A DNA stretch of 59,957 bases from Streptomyces klenkii (GCF_003626645.1 NZ_RBAM01000022.1:1-59957), one strand, 5' to 3'; numbered from the stretch's first letter, positions 25,963 through 36,836 are shown. Made by a program: numbers and translations. The notes: generated by a model not told the origin, from the sequence alone.

Positions 25963-28059
25963 TTACGGTCTGCGCGTGGCGCGGTTGCGGCCGCCCGGGC
26001 CGGGCGACAGGGATGTCGCCAGTTCGTCCAGGGCGTCCAGCAGGAGTTCCGAGCCGCGGACGGCCACGCCCTCCTCGCCCTCCTCCTCGCGCCACGCGGC
26101 GAGCGCCTCGTGCGGGCCCGTCCAGTCGAGGGGACGGCGGCCCCGGACGGCTTCGGCCGCCGCCGGGAGGGCCGACTCCAGCGCCGCGGCGAACGCGGCC
26201 GCGCCCTTCGACGGCTCCGCCTCCCGGTCCGGAAGGTGCGCCTCCATCAGCATCGTGGCGCGGCCCACCGTGGCCAGTGCCGCCTCCGCGGCCCGCTCGG
26301 AGCTGCGGGAGATCCCGCGGTGGCGCACGGGCTCGGTCAGGGCCCGGCCGGCCATCTCCTCCCAGGCCGTGCGCGCGGCGCGCGCGTCCAGCAGGGCCTC
26401 CCGCACGCGCCGCGGCTTCCGCTCGCCGGGCTGAGCGAACGCGCCGAGCACGGCGAGCGCGTAGTCCCCGTTGGCGGTGAGCCACTCGGCGAGCCGGTCG
26501 CGCAGCCGGGGCGTCTCCCAGGTGGGGAAGAGCGCGTACGCGGCCATGGCCAGGAGTCCGCCGAGCAGGGTGAGGGCGACGCGCGCCTGGACGGTCTGGG
26601 ACCAGCCCTCCCCCGCGATGCCCAGCAGGAAGACGACGTAGGCGGCGATGCAGGCGGAGGCCACGCTGTAGCCCGTCTGCATCAGCAGGTACATGAGCCC
26701 GACGCACACGACCGCGAGCCCCGCGCACACCCACAGCCCGGGGTGCGTGAAGGCCATGAGCGCACCCCCGACGGCCACGCCGACGACCGTCCCGGCGAAC
26801 CGGGCGACGCCCCGCGAGTACGTCTGCCCGAAGTCGGGCCGCATGACCATGACGGAGGTCATCGGCGCCCAGTAGGCGTGCCCCCAGGGCAGGGCGGTGC
26901 CGGCGGCGTAGCCGGTGAGCACCACGGCGGCGACGCGTACGGCGTGCCGTCCGACGGGCGACGACCAGCGCGCCTCGCGCCGCAGCGCCCGCAGCGCGAC
27001 GGGCACGAGGCGGGGCACGGAGGGCCGCAGGAGGTGCCGGTGCTCGGAGCCGCCGCGCGCCGTGGTCCGGCGCACGGGTTCGTCGGTGGAGTCGACCGCG
27101 TCGCCGAGGAGCGCCATCAGGCGCAGCGCGGAGCGGCGCGCGGGGCCGTGGAGGACGGGTCCGGTGGCGGGCACGGTGAGGACGGCGGTGGCCTCGTCGG
27201 GCAGCTTCACGGGCTTGCCCCACCGGATGGCGCGCGCGACCGCGTCGAGCACGGTCGCCGCGGCGCCCAGCAGGTCGCGCGCGCGGTCGCGTTCGGGGCC
27301 TTCCGCGGGGGCGCCGAGGACGGGGTCGGCGAGGGCCGCGAGGACGGGCCGCAGCCGTTCGGCGACGCCGCGCGGCCCGCCGAGCTGGCGGGGCCGGTTG
27401 CGGGCCTGGCGGGGCGTCAGCTCGGCGGCCTCGCGGGCGTCCATGAGCGGCTGCGGGTCGAAGGGGGCCTGCGGGTCGTGCCGGAGCCGGCGCGCGTAGT
27501 CCGCCTCGGCGGCGAGCGCGTCGGCGAGCGCGTCCCGCTGGAGGCCCCAGGGGCGGACGGGCAGCAGCACGACGAGGGCGGCCTGCACCAGCCCGCCGAC
27601 GGCGATCAGCCCGGCGTGGTGCAGGGCGCCCATGACGGACGTCGGCAGGGTGACGGTGACGAGCATGACGGCGATGGTCTGGGTGGCGACGAGGCCGGAG
27701 ACCGGCCCGACCGCCCAGGCCATGCCCGCGAGCAGCGTCCATACGGTCAGCAGGGTGCCGAAGACGACGGGGTCGAAGGCGGCCACGTAGCCGAGGAAGG
27801 TGCTGACGGCGAGGCCGACCGCCACGGCGAGCGCCAGCACGGGGCGGGGCCGCCAGCTGCGCTGGAACGTCACCAGGCCCGCGGAGAACGCGCCGAACGC
27901 GGAGGACACGGCGAGCGCCGGGGTCCCCAGCCACAGGATGACCCCGACGACGATCGCCACGCCGAGCGCGCCACGGGCGGCGACCACGGGCGTCAGCTTG
28001 GTGCGCTCGATCGTCAGCCCGTCGCGGGCGGCGTTCCGCAGCGCGCTGGACCAGGTCAT
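25963..28059 (-). CDS. FUSC-family (aromatic acid exporter-like) membrane protein
   Basis: 698 aa in two halves. The first half has about five or six membrane helices (ALGVAIVVGVILWLGTPALA, VALAVGLAVSTFLGYVAAFD). A long cytoplasmic region follows, then a second helix bundle (RVAAVVLTGYAAGTALPWGH, YWAPMTSVMVMRPDFGQTYS, RGVARFAGTVVGVAVGGALM), which is the FUSC signature. Related proteins include YccC and AaeB-type exporters of hydroxylated aromatic acids. No partner membrane-fusion protein gene adjoins it. It converges with tetR, 16 bases apart. Confidence 0.85.
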   Translation of the reverse strand: MTWSSALRNAARDGLTIERTKLTPVVAARGALGVAIVVGVILWLGTPALAVSSAFGAFSAGLVTFQRSWRPRPVLALAVAVGLAVSTFLGYVAAFDPVVFGTLLTVWTLLAGMAWAVGPVSGLVATQTIAVMLVTVTLPTSVMGALHHAGLIAVGGLVQAALVVLLPVRPWGLQRDALADALAAEADYARRLRHDPQAPFDPQPLMDAREAAELTPRQARNRPRQLGGPRGVAERLRPVLAALADPVLGAPAEGPERDRARDLLGAAATVLDAVARAIRWGKPVKLPDEATAVLTVPATGPVLHGPARRSALRLMALLGDAVDSTDEPVRRTTARGGSEHRHLLRPSVPRLVPVALRALRREARWSSPVGRHAVRVAAVVLTGYAAGTALPWGHAYWAPMTSVMVMRPDFGQTYSRGVARFAGTVVGVAVGGALMAFTHPGLWVCAGLAVVCVGLMYLLMQTGYSVASACIAAYVVFLLGIAGEGWSQTVQARVALTLLGGLLAMAAYALFPTWETPRLRDRLAEWLTANGDYALAVLGAFAQPGERKPRRVREALLDARAARTAWEEMAGRALTEPVRHRGISRSSERAAEAALATVGRATMLMEAHLPDREAEPSKGAAAFAAALESALPAAAEAVRGRRPLDWTGPHEALAAWREEEGEEGVAVRGSELLLDALDELATSLSPGPGGRNRATRRP

Positions 28060-28108
28060 GGCCTGAGCTTACGTTCCGGACCGGTGTGTTCCGCGCAGCG
28101 GGGCGGGC

Positions 28109-29602
<1,494 letters not shown>

Positions 29603-29620
29603 CGGTCGGCCTCTCCTACG

Positions 29621-31498
29621 TCAAAGATAGCGGCGGCGGGCGGCGGCCCGGCTCTCGTACTCCTCCCGGGCCCTGCGGGCCGCCGGGCGGGTCGCGGCCC
29701 CGGCGACAGGCACATCCCACCACGCCTGGGCAGGGGGCGCGCCCGGCACTGTGTCGGCTGTTTCGGTCTCCACGTAGACACATGTGGGGCGGTCGGAGGC
29801 GCGCGCCTCCGCGAGCGCCCGCCGCAGCTCGCCGGCCGTGCGGGGGCGCAGCACGTGCATCCCGAGGGAGGCGGCGTTGGCGGCCAGGTCCACGGGGAGC
29901 GGGTCGCCGGTGTACGTGCCGTCCGCGGCGCGGAAGCGGTAGGCGGTGCCGTAGCGCTCGCCGCCGACGGCCTCGGACAGGCCGCCGATCGAGGCGTAGC
30001 CGTGGTTCTGGATCAGCACCACCTTGACGGGGATGCCCTCCTGCACGGCGGTGACCAGCTCGGTCGGCATCATCAGGTACGTGCCGTCGCCGACGAGGGC
30101 CCACACCGGGCGGCCGGGCTCGGCCAGGGCGACGCCGATCGCGGCCGGGATCTCGTAGCCCATGCAGGAGTAGCCGTATTCGAGGTGGTACTGGCGGCGG
30201 GAGCGGGCGCGCCAGAGCTTGTGGAGGTCGCCGGGGAGGGAGCCGGCGGCGTTGATGACGACGTCGGTCCCGTCCACGACGGCGTCGAGGGCGCCGAGGA
30301 CCTGGGCCTGGGTGGGGCGCGCCGCCTCGTCCCGCGCGGTGAAGGCCCGGGTGACGGCCTGCTCCCACGCCTGCTTGCCGGCCGTGTACTCCTTCTCGTA
30401 CGCCTCCGCCACGCGGTGGCCCGCCAGCGCCCGCGTCAGGGCCTCCAGGCCGGTGCGGGCGTCCGCGACGAGCGGCAGGGCGGCGAGCTTGTGGGCGTCG
30501 GAGGGGGCGATGTTGAGGTTGACGAAGCGGACGCCCGGGGCGGCGAAGAGGGTGTTCGAGGCGGTGGTGAAGTCGCTGTAGCGGGTGCCGGCGCCGATGA
30601 CGAGGTCGGCCGTGCGGGCCAGGTCGTCCGCCACGGCCGTCCCGGTGTGGCCGATGCCGCCGACGTCCGAGGGGTGGGCGTGGTGCAGGGAGCCCTTGCC
30701 GGCCTGGGTGGAGGCGACGGGGATGCCGGTCGCGTCGGCGAGGGCGCGCAGCGCGTCCTCGGCCGCGCTGTGGTGGACGCCGCCGCCGGCGATCAGCAGG
30801 GGGCGGCGGGCGGCCCGCACGGCGGCGGCGGCCGCGGCCAGCTCGGCCGGGTCGGGGCCGGGGCGGCGCACGTGCCAGACGCGCTCGGCGAAGAACTCCT
30901 CCGGCCAGTCGTACGCCTCGGCCTGGACGTCCTGCGGGAGGGCGAGGGTGACGGCGCCGGCCTCGACGGGGTCGGCGAGGACGCGCGCGGCCTGGAGGGC
31001 GGCGGGGATGAGCGCCTCCGGCCGGGTGATCCGGTCGAAGTAGCGGGAGACCGGGCGCAGGCAGTCGTTGACGGAGATGTCGCCCGCGCCGGGGTGTTCG
31101 AGCTGTTGCAGGACGGGGTCGGCGGGCCGGGTCGCGAAGGTGTCGCCGGGCAGGAGCAGCACGGGGAGGCGGTTGATGGTGGCGAGGGCGGCTCCGGTGA
31201 CGAGATTGGTGGCACCGGGGCCGATGGAGGTGGTGACGGCGTGGGCGGAGAGCCGGTCGCGGTGGCGGGCCCAGCCGACGGCCGCGTGGACCATGGCCTG
31301 TTCGTTGCGCCCCTGGTGGTACGGCATGGCGTCGCCGGACTCCAGCAGCGCCTGCCCGATGCCGGCGACGTTGCCGTGGCCGAAGATGCCCCAGCAGGCG
31401 GCGATCAGGCGCTGCCGCTCGCCGTCGCGCTCGGTGTACTGGTTGGCGAGGAACGCGATCAGGGCCTGGGCGGTGGTGAGGCGGCGGGTGGTGGTCAT
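29621..31498 (-). CDS. iolD: 3D-(3,5/4)-trihydroxycyclohexane-1,2-dione hydrolase
   Basis: 625 aa ThDP enzyme that opens the ring of the diketo-inositol to 5-deoxyglucuronate. N-terminal FGHGNVAGIGQALLESGDAM and PYHQGRNEQAMVHAAVG are characteristic of IolD. The central domain follows, and the ThDP/Mg motif is in VWALVGDGTYLMMPTELVTA with VVLIQNHGYASIGGL. The start overlaps the iolB stop (ATGA), so the two are coupled. iolC, iolE, iolG and a regulator are not in the window. Confidence 0.94.
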   Translation of the reverse strand: MTTTRRLTTAQALIAFLANQYTERDGERQRLIAACWGIFGHGNVAGIGQALLESGDAMPYHQGRNEQAMVHAAVGWARHRDRLSAHAVTTSIGPGATNLVTGAALATINRLPVLLLPGDTFATRPADPVLQQLEHPGAGDISVNDCLRPVSRYFDRITRPEALIPAALQAARVLADPVEAGAVTLALPQDVQAEAYDWPEEFFAERVWHVRRPGPDPAELAAAAAAVRAARRPLLIAGGGVHHSAAEDALRALADATGIPVASTQAGKGSLHHAHPSDVGGIGHTGTAVADDLARTADLVIGAGTRYSDFTTASNTLFAAPGVRFVNLNIAPSDAHKLAALPLVADARTGLEALTRALAGHRVAEAYEKEYTAGKQAWEQAVTRAFTARDEAARPTQAQVLGALDAVVDGTDVVINAAGSLPGDLHKLWRARSRRQYHLEYGYSCMGYEIPAAIGVALAEPGRPVWALVGDGTYLMMPTELVTAVQEGIPVKVVLIQNHGYASIGGLSEAVGGERYGTAYRFRAADGTYTGDPLPVDLAANAASLGMHVLRPRTAGELRRALAEARASDRPTCVYVETETADTVPGAPPAQAWWDVPVAGAATRPAARRAREEYESRAAARRRYL

Positions 31499-32484
31499 CG
31501 GGCGCCTCCATCGCGGCCATCGCGGCCCTTGTGGCCCTCGTGGCCCTCGTGGCCATCACGTCCCTCGTGGAGCGGCAGCCGGGGGTCGGCGGGCTGCCCA
31601 GGCCAGGTGCCGCGGATCCAGGCGTGGTCGGGGTGGTCGCGGATGAGCCACTCGCGCTCCGCGCCCGGCCCCGCCATGACGTTGAGGTAGTACATGGCAT
31701 GGCCGGGGGCCGCGATGGAGGGGCCGTGCCAGCCGTCGGGGATGAGCACGGCGTCGCCCGTGCGGACCTCGGCCAGGACGTCGGTGCCCTTGTCGCGTGA
31801 GGGGGACACGCGCTGGTAGCCGAGGCCGGGGGTGCCGGCGGGGCCGTCGGCGATCTCGAAGTAGTAGATCTCCTCCAGCTCGGACTCCTCGCCCGGGTGG
31901 TGCTCGTCGTGCTTGTGGGGCGGGTAGGAGGACCAGTTGCCGCCGGGGGTGAGGACTTCTACGGCGATGAGCTTGTCGCAGGTGAAGGCGTCCGCGGCAG
32001 CGAAGTTGTGGACCTGGCGGGAGCAGGTGCCGGCGCCGCGCAGCTCGACGGGGACGGCTTCGGCGGGTCCGTAGCGCGCGGGCAGGCGGCGCTCGCAGCG
32101 GGCCCCGGCGAGGGCGAAGCGGCCCCCGGCCGCCGTGGTGAGGGTGGCGGTGGTGTCGCGGGGGACGTAGGCGAAATCGGTGGTGGAGGAGAAGACTCCG
32201 GCGCGCCCGCGCAGGGTGAAGGACTCCCCGCCGGTGGCGACCGTGCACCCGCCGCTGAGGGGCAGGACGATCCACTCGCTGTCGCCGGTGGGGAAGGTGT
32301 GGGTGCCGCCGGGGGGAAGGGTGAGGACCCTGAGGGAGGAGTGGGCCCAGCCGGCGTTCTCGGGGCGGATGTCGAGGTCGTACGGGGCGGCGCCGGCGGC
32401 GGCGCCGGCCGGGAGGTGCCGGCCGGGGAAGGCCTCTCCCCGCTCGCGCCCCTGCCGGGAGAGGGGCTCCGCTGGTCGGCTCAT
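31495..32484 (-). CDS. iolB: 5-deoxy-glucuronate isomerase
   Basis: 329 aa bicupin isomerase that converts 5-deoxyglucuronate to 2-deoxy-5-keto-gluconate. The metal-binding cupin motif is SSYPPHKHDEHHPGEESELE with EIYYFEI after it, and IPDGWHGPSIAAPGHAMYYL in the second cupin strand. The last 25 residues are a non-family tail of His-Glu-Gly and Arg-Asp-Gly repeats, encoded by a 9-base repeat at about 31515-31570. First gene of the iolB-iolD-mmsA run. Confidence 0.93.
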   Translation of the reverse strand: MSRPAEPLSRQGRERGEAFPGRHLPAGAAAGAAPYDLDIRPENAGWAHSSLRVLTLPPGGTHTFPTGDSEWIVLPLSGGCTVATGGESFTLRGRAGVFSSTTDFAYVPRDTTATLTTAAGGRFALAGARCERRLPARYGPAEAVPVELRGAGTCSRQVHNFAAADAFTCDKLIAVEVLTPGGNWSSYPPHKHDEHHPGEESELEEIYYFEIADGPAGTPGLGYQRVSPSRDKGTDVLAEVRTGDAVLIPDGWHGPSIAAPGHAMYYLNVMAGPGAEREWLIRDHPDHAWIRGTWPGQPADPRLPLHEGRDGHEGHEGHKGRDGRDGGAR

Positions 32485-32581
32485 GCTGGCCTCCTCGCAG
32501 GTCGGGCAGTCCTGGATCGGCTGCTTCCGTTCCCCGGAGGGTAAGGGATCACGCTACGCGCCGACAGGGGCCGGCCGCGGC

Positions 32582-33208
32582 TCACAGCGGTACGAAGGCG
32601 CCGAGTTCGTGGTCGAGGGAGAGGACGAGGCCGCTGTCGACGCCGTAGAACCAGCCGTGCAGCCGCAGGGTGCCCTCGCCCAGGCGGCGGCGGACGCACG
32701 GGTAGGTGTGCAGCCGTTCGAGCTGGGCGCGGACGTTGCGCTGCCCGGCGGCGTGCAGACCGGGATCGGCGGTCCCGGGCCGGGCGTCGGCGCCCGGGGG
32801 CTCGTGGCCGGCGTCGCCGGGCAGCTGGGTGGTGAGCCAGTGGTCGACCGCGGGCAGCGCGGAGAGGTCGTCGCCGCGCGTCCGGGCGCCGACGGCCCCG
32901 CAGTGGGAGTGGCCGCAGACGATGAGGTCGGGCACGCGCAGCACGTCGACGGCGTACTCGATGGTGGCCGCGTCACCGCCCGGCCGCACGTGGCTGTAGG
33001 CGGGGACGGCGTTGCCGGCGGTGCGCAGTTCGAACAGGTCGCCGGGGCGGGAGCCGGTGATCAGGGAGGGGATGACGCGGGAGTCGGAGCAGGTGACGAA
33101 GAGGGCCATGGGCGACTGGCCCGCGGCCAGGGCGCCGAACTCCGCGCGGCGGCCGTCGCGGTCGATGCGCAGGCGCAGGGAGCGGGCGTGCTCGATGAAG
33201 GGCTGCAC
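32582..33208 (-). CDS. Beta-class carbonic anhydrase
   Basis: 208 aa zinc enzyme interconverting carbon dioxide and bicarbonate. Zinc ligands are visible in LFVTCSDSRVIPSLIT (Cys, then the Asp-Arg dyad) and LIVCGHSHCGAV (His and Cys). I chose GTG 33208, since GAGAGG sits at good spacing; GTG 33217 would be too close to it. It lies 92 bases downstream of the alpha/beta hydrolase gene and may share its transcript. Bicarbonate supply for the acyl-CoA carboxylase in the polyketide cluster is possible but not shown. Confidence 0.93.
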   Translation of the reverse strand: MQPFIEHARSLRLRIDRDGRRAEFGALAAGQSPMALFVTCSDSRVIPSLITGSRPGDLFELRTAGNAVPAYSHVRPGGDAATIEYAVDVLRVPDLIVCGHSHCGAVGARTRGDDLSALPAVDHWLTTQLPGDAGHEPPGADARPGTADPGLHAAGQRNVRAQLERLHTYPCVRRRLGEGTLRLHGWFYGVDSGLVLSLDHELGAFVPL

Positions 33209-33300
33209 GTGGTTCACCTCTCGCGGGGACGGGGGCTTTCGCGGCGGGGCTTCCTGGGGGCTTTTCCTTGGGCCTGCCCGGGGCCTTCGCGGGGGCCGGG

Positions 33301-34203
33301 CTATCGCGGGGACGGGGTGCGGCGGGCCCCGGGCGCCAGTTCGCGGGCGAGGAGGCACTCCTCGGCGAAGGCCAGGGCGCGCAGGTGGTAGGTGCGGGCG
33401 GCCCAGCCGAGGCTGATGTTGTGCCCGGCGTTCGGCTGGCGGTCGAAGACGACGCGCGGCGCGGCCAGGTGGGCCCGCATGGAGGCGATGGTCTCCTCGT
33501 CGTGGTGCCACCAGCCCTCGTGTTCGGCGAAGGTGAAGCGGACGGGGACGCGGACGCGGGCGGCGAGTCCCGGGAAGGCCTGCGCCCAGCGGGGGGCCTC
33601 CTGGGCCTCGCGCGGGGGCATCGGGGTGACCAGCGGCTTCGCGGCGCTGAAGGTGCCGGGCGGGTAGAGGCCCAGGCGGCCCCAGTGCAGCGGCCAGGTC
33701 TTGACGCCGTGGAAGTCGTCGAGGCGGGCGGGGTCGACGGCGTAGCGGTGGCTGATGCCGGAGATGTCCAGCCCGAGGAAGGCGGCGCCGCGCGGGTCCG
33801 CGGCGGCGTGGAGGGCGAGTTTGCCGCCGTAGGAGTGCGCCATGAGGAAGACGCCGCCGCCGGTGTCGTGCTCGCTCGCGTAGGAGGCGAGGGCGGCGTG
33901 CAGGACGTGGGACTGCTCGGAGAGCGTGGCGCCCTGGGGGAAGTTGGGCTCGGACATGCCGTAGCCGGGCCGGTCGACGGCGAGGACCGCGTAGCCCAGG
34001 CCGGCGGCGAGGGTGAGCAGGGACTGCCCGCAGTGGCTGAGGCCGTGGAAGTAGCCGGCGCGCATGCCGCCGCCGTGGATGGCGACGACGGTGGCGCGCG
34101 GGGGCCCGTCGGGCAGGGCGATCAGCCCGGACAGGGGGATGCCGTCGGCGTCGAGGACGGTCTCGCGGACGCGGACCCCGGGGGTGGTGTCGGTGGGGGT
34201 CAT
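33301..34203 (-). CDS. Alpha/beta hydrolase
   Basis: 300 aa. Classic fold: oxyanion region VVAIHGGGMRAGYF, nucleophile elbow LMAHSYGGKLAL (Ser at about residue 121), an acid in the RFTFAEHEGWWH strand and a final His in NAGHNISLGW. A signal peptide is absent, so it is cytoplasmic. It starts two bases after the stop of a 40-codon ORF with a weak ribosome site of its own, which suggests translational coupling. Substrate unknown. Confidence 0.85.
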   Translation of the reverse strand: MTPTDTTPGVRVRETVLDADGIPLSGLIALPDGPPRATVVAIHGGGMRAGYFHGLSHCGQSLLTLAAGLGYAVLAVDRPGYGMSEPNFPQGATLSEQSHVLHAALASYASEHDTGGGVFLMAHSYGGKLALHAAADPRGAAFLGLDISGISHRYAVDPARLDDFHGVKTWPLHWGRLGLYPPGTFSAAKPLVTPMPPREAQEAPRWAQAFPGLAARVRVPVRFTFAEHEGWWHHDEETIASMRAHLAAPRVVFDRQPNAGHNISLGWAARTYHLRALAFAEECLLARELAPGARRTPSPR

Positions 34204-34205
34204 GG

Positions 34206-34328
34206 TCAGTCCAGGCCGCGCACGATGTGGGGCTCGTCGGACCGGTCCTCGTCGTCACCGGCGAGCTGCGCGATGCGGCGCAGGTCGTCGGTGGTGCTGG
34301 GGTGGGTTTCGCCGGACTGGGTGTTCAC
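34206..34328 (-). CDS. Possible small acidic peptide (40 aa)
   Basis: 40-codon ORF from GTG 34328, product beginning MNTQSGETHPSTTDDLRRIA and ending in an Asp/Glu-rich stretch and I-V-R-G-L-D. The stop is 2 bases before the hydrolase ATG. It has no Cys or signal peptide. It may be a leader peptide that couples translation, or a small protein partner of the hydrolase. A ribosomal-peptide precursor is a remote option, since no modifying enzyme lies beside it. Confidence 0.4.
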   Translation of the reverse strand: MNTQSGETHPSTTDDLRRIAQLAGDDEDRSDEPHIVRGLD

Positions 34329-34483
34329 GTCTCGTCTTTCTGGCCGGTGCGCCCGCCGGACGGCGGGACGGCTGGCAGGGCAGGTGGCGGGGCGGACGAT
34401 CGGGGGGCGGGGGCGCCGGCGCCCGGGCGGGCGGGGGCCCCGCCCGGGTGCGGTGCCGCCGTGGGGCGGCCGGGGCCGGTGGG

Positions 34484-35557
34484 TCAGCGGTCGCCCGCAG
34501 TGATGATCTCGAGCTTGCTGACGTCGAGGGTGGCGCCCTGGCCCCACAGCCGGTTGCCGGCCGCGCTGTTCTCGTCGAGGAAGGACTGCCGGGTGGGCTC
34601 GCCCTTGCGGGGGTCGAAGTAGTCGACGGTGGAGTCGAGGCGCACCAGGCCCTTGGTGGTGCTGCCGACGGCGCCGTCGAGGAGCGTGAAGGTGGACACG
34701 CCGCAGTTGAGCTGGCGGGGGTGGACGACCTCTTCGGTGCCGCCGTGGTCGAGCGTCATGTACTTGCGGTCCACGGCCCGGGTGCCGATGCCCTTGACGT
34801 TCAGGACGTTCTTGTCGTTGACGAACCAGGTGACGGCGGAGTTCTCGCTGTCGACCACGATGCGCAGGTTGTCCCGCTGGGTGCTGCTCGCCCGGTCGGC
34901 GACGGGGACGGCGTAGGAGTAGGCGGCGTAGGTCGTGCCGGGCATGCGCAGCCGCTCGTAGATGGCGTAGACCTTCTTGTTGGTGACGAAGAAGTCGAAG
35001 ATGACGGCGGACTGGGCGTCGGAGACGACCATGGCGCCGGCGGCGAGGCGCGGGTCGGACTGGGGGTCGGCGACGGCCGTGCCGAAGGGGTGCTTCTCCG
35101 TGCCGGTGGTGGTGGCCGACATGTTGGTGGTGCAGTGGAGGCTGCCGGTCTTGGGGGTGTCGAAGCCCGGGTAGCCGGCCTTGGAGGTGCTCTTGGGGCG
35201 GGCGCCCCACTTGACGTGGTCCCAGGTGCCGTTGCCGCCCTGGGACTGGGGGGCGCTGGTGGAGACGAAGGCGGGCTTGCCGGTGGCCGGGTCGGTGCCG
35301 GTGGGGACGACCTTCAGGCCGGTGGAGGTGGTGCTGGTGATGCCGTCGCCGTTGGCGAGGCCGCCGGTCGGCTGGGTCTCCCAGCGGGCGCCGGCGCCGG
35401 TGGCGGCGAAGCCGTTGCGGAAGTCGTCGAAGAAGAGCGTCTTCGGCGCGCCGGAGTCCGGCACGTCGACGGCCTGGGCGCCGGTGGGCAGCAGGGCGAT
35501 GCCGATGGCGGCGGCGGCAACGGCGACGGCCGCCTTCACCTTGTACGTAGCGGTCAT
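34484..35557 (-). CDS. Secreted DUF6081-like protein
   Basis: 357 aa from ATG 35557. A Sec signal peptide is clear (MTATYKVKAAVAVAAAAIGI, cleavage near A-Q-A-V-D at about residue 30). The mature protein looks like a beta-sandwich: TLFFDDFRNGFAATG start, KLHC-type Cys near 150, AVIFDFFVTNKKVYAIYERL, NLRIVVDSENSAVTWFVNDK, and a last repeat of that strand pattern. The fold recalls concanavalin-like lectins or glucanases but no catalytic motif is evident. Function unknown. Confidence 0.7.
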   Translation of the reverse strand: MTATYKVKAAVAVAAAAIGIALLPTGAQAVDVPDSGAPKTLFFDDFRNGFAATGAGARWETQPTGGLANGDGITSTTSTGLKVVPTGTDPATGKPAFVSTSAPQSQGGNGTWDHVKWGARPKSTSKAGYPGFDTPKTGSLHCTTNMSATTTGTEKHPFGTAVADPQSDPRLAAGAMVVSDAQSAVIFDFFVTNKKVYAIYERLRMPGTTYAAYSYAVPVADRASSTQRDNLRIVVDSENSAVTWFVNDKNVLNVKGIGTRAVDRKYMTLDHGGTEEVVHPRQLNCGVSTFTLLDGAVGSTTKGLVRLDSTVDYFDPRKGEPTRQSFLDENSAAGNRLWGQGATLDVSKLEIITAGDR

Positions 35558-35661
35558 GGTTCTGACTCCGTGTTCCCGTAGGAGAGGACGTGTGAGAGGT
35601 GGGGGAGGTGCAGCACGTGGTGGAGGAGCATGCGTGGGGGGGATGCGCAGGAAGCGGAAAA

Positions 35662-35705
35662 CGGCAGGCGCCCGGTGGCTCGGATGAGCCACCGGGCGCC
35701 TGCCG
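35662..35705 (-). terminator. Strong hairpin terminator after the ene-reductase gene
   Basis: Perfect 20-bp inverted repeat with a 4-base GGAT loop, 46 bases past the ene-reductase stop and before the secreted-protein gene. It probably marks the left boundary of the polyketide cluster transcripts. Confidence 0.85.
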
Positions 35706-35750
35706 GTGCGGACCGGGGAGGTCCCGGGGGAAGCGTGGTGAGGCCGTGCC

Positions 35751-36812
35751 TCAGCCCGCGAGGGTGGGGTAGTCGGTGTAGCCCTTGGCGTCGCCGCCGT
35801 AGAACGTGGCGCGGTCGGCCTCGTTGTACGGGCCGCCGGCCGCCAGGCGGGCCGGCAGGTCGGGGTTGGCGAGGAAGCCGGCGCCGAAGGTGAGGACGTC
35901 GGCGGTGCCGTCCTCGATCAGGTGCAGGTCCTCCTGGCCGGTGGGGCGGTCCACCGTGCGGGGGTTGAGGAAGAACGGGCCGGTGAACTCCTTGCGGACG
36001 AGCTGCATCAGCTCGCGGTCGGTGTCCTCCTGGAAGTGCAGGAAGGCCAGGCCGAACTTGTTGAGCTCCGCGACGAGCGCCAGGTAGGTGGGCTCCGCCT
36101 CCGGCTCGCTGATGTCGTTGAACGGAACGGCACCGATGCGGATGGCGGTGCGCTCGGCGCCGATCTCGGCGACGACGGCCTTGACGGTCTCGACCGCGAA
36201 GCGGATGCGGTTCTCGACGGAGCCGCCCCACTCGTCGGTGCGCTGGTTGGAGTTGGGCGCCAGGAACTGGTGGATGAGGTAGCCGGTCGTGCCGTGCAGC
36301 TCGATGCCGTCGAAGCCGGCGGCGATGGCGTTGCGGGCGGCCGTGGCGAAGTCGGCGATGGTCTGCCGGACCTCATCGCCGGTGAGGGCGTGCGGGGTGA
36401 TGAAGTCCTTCAGGCCCTCGGGGGTGAAGACCTGGCCGGTGGCGGCGACGGCGGACGGGCCGACGGGGACCTGGCCCTCGGGCAGCAGGACCGGGTGGCC
36501 GACGCGGCCGGCGTGCATGAGCTGCGCGAAGATGCGGCCGCCCTTGGCGTGGACGGCGTCCGTCACCACGCGCCAGGCGTCGACCTGGGCCTGGGAGTGC
36601 AGGCCCGGGGTGAAGGGGTAGCCCTGGCCCACCACGGACGGCTGGATGCCCTCGCTGATGATCAGGCCGGCCGAGGCGCGCTGGGCGTAGTACTCCGCGG
36701 TGAGCGCGGTGGGCAGGCCCTCGGTCGCCCGGCTGCGGGTCATCGGGGCCATGACGATGCGGTTCGCCAGGCGAAGGGAGCCGATGTCGATCGGGTCAAA
36801 GGCAGTGGTCAT
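35751..36812 (-). CDS. Old-yellow-enzyme family ene reductase
   Basis: 353 aa FMN TIM barrel that reduces activated C=C bonds with NAD(P)H. Family signatures: LANRIVMAPMTRSRATEGLP, FAQLMHAGRVGHP, FDGIELHGTTGYLIHQFLAP, and RTDEWGGSVENRIRF. The substrate-anchoring pair, usually H-x-x-N or H-x-x-H, reads H-G-T-T here, so the second ligand is replaced by Thr. Three MarR-like palindromes lie just upstream of the ATG, and the same palindrome occurs at nmrA/marR. It may reduce a quinone or enone of the polyketide, or detoxify it. Confidence 0.9.
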   Translation of the reverse strand: MTTAFDPIDIGSLRLANRIVMAPMTRSRATEGLPTALTAEYYAQRASAGLIISEGIQPSVVGQGYPFTPGLHSQAQVDAWRVVTDAVHAKGGRIFAQLMHAGRVGHPVLLPEGQVPVGPSAVAATGQVFTPEGLKDFITPHALTGDEVRQTIADFATAARNAIAAGFDGIELHGTTGYLIHQFLAPNSNQRTDEWGGSVENRIRFAVETVKAVVAEIGAERTAIRIGAVPFNDISEPEAEPTYLALVAELNKFGLAFLHFQEDTDRELMQLVRKEFTGPFFLNPRTVDRPTGQEDLHLIEDGTADVLTFGAGFLANPDLPARLAAGGPYNEADRATFYGGDAKGYTDYPTLAG

Positions 36813-36836
36813 GATCCGGTTCCTTCACACTTTTAC

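Noticed and set aside
34206..34328. RiPP precursor peptide
   Set aside because: No Cys/Ser/Thr-rich core and no modifying enzyme nearby; kept only as a small hypothetical ORF.
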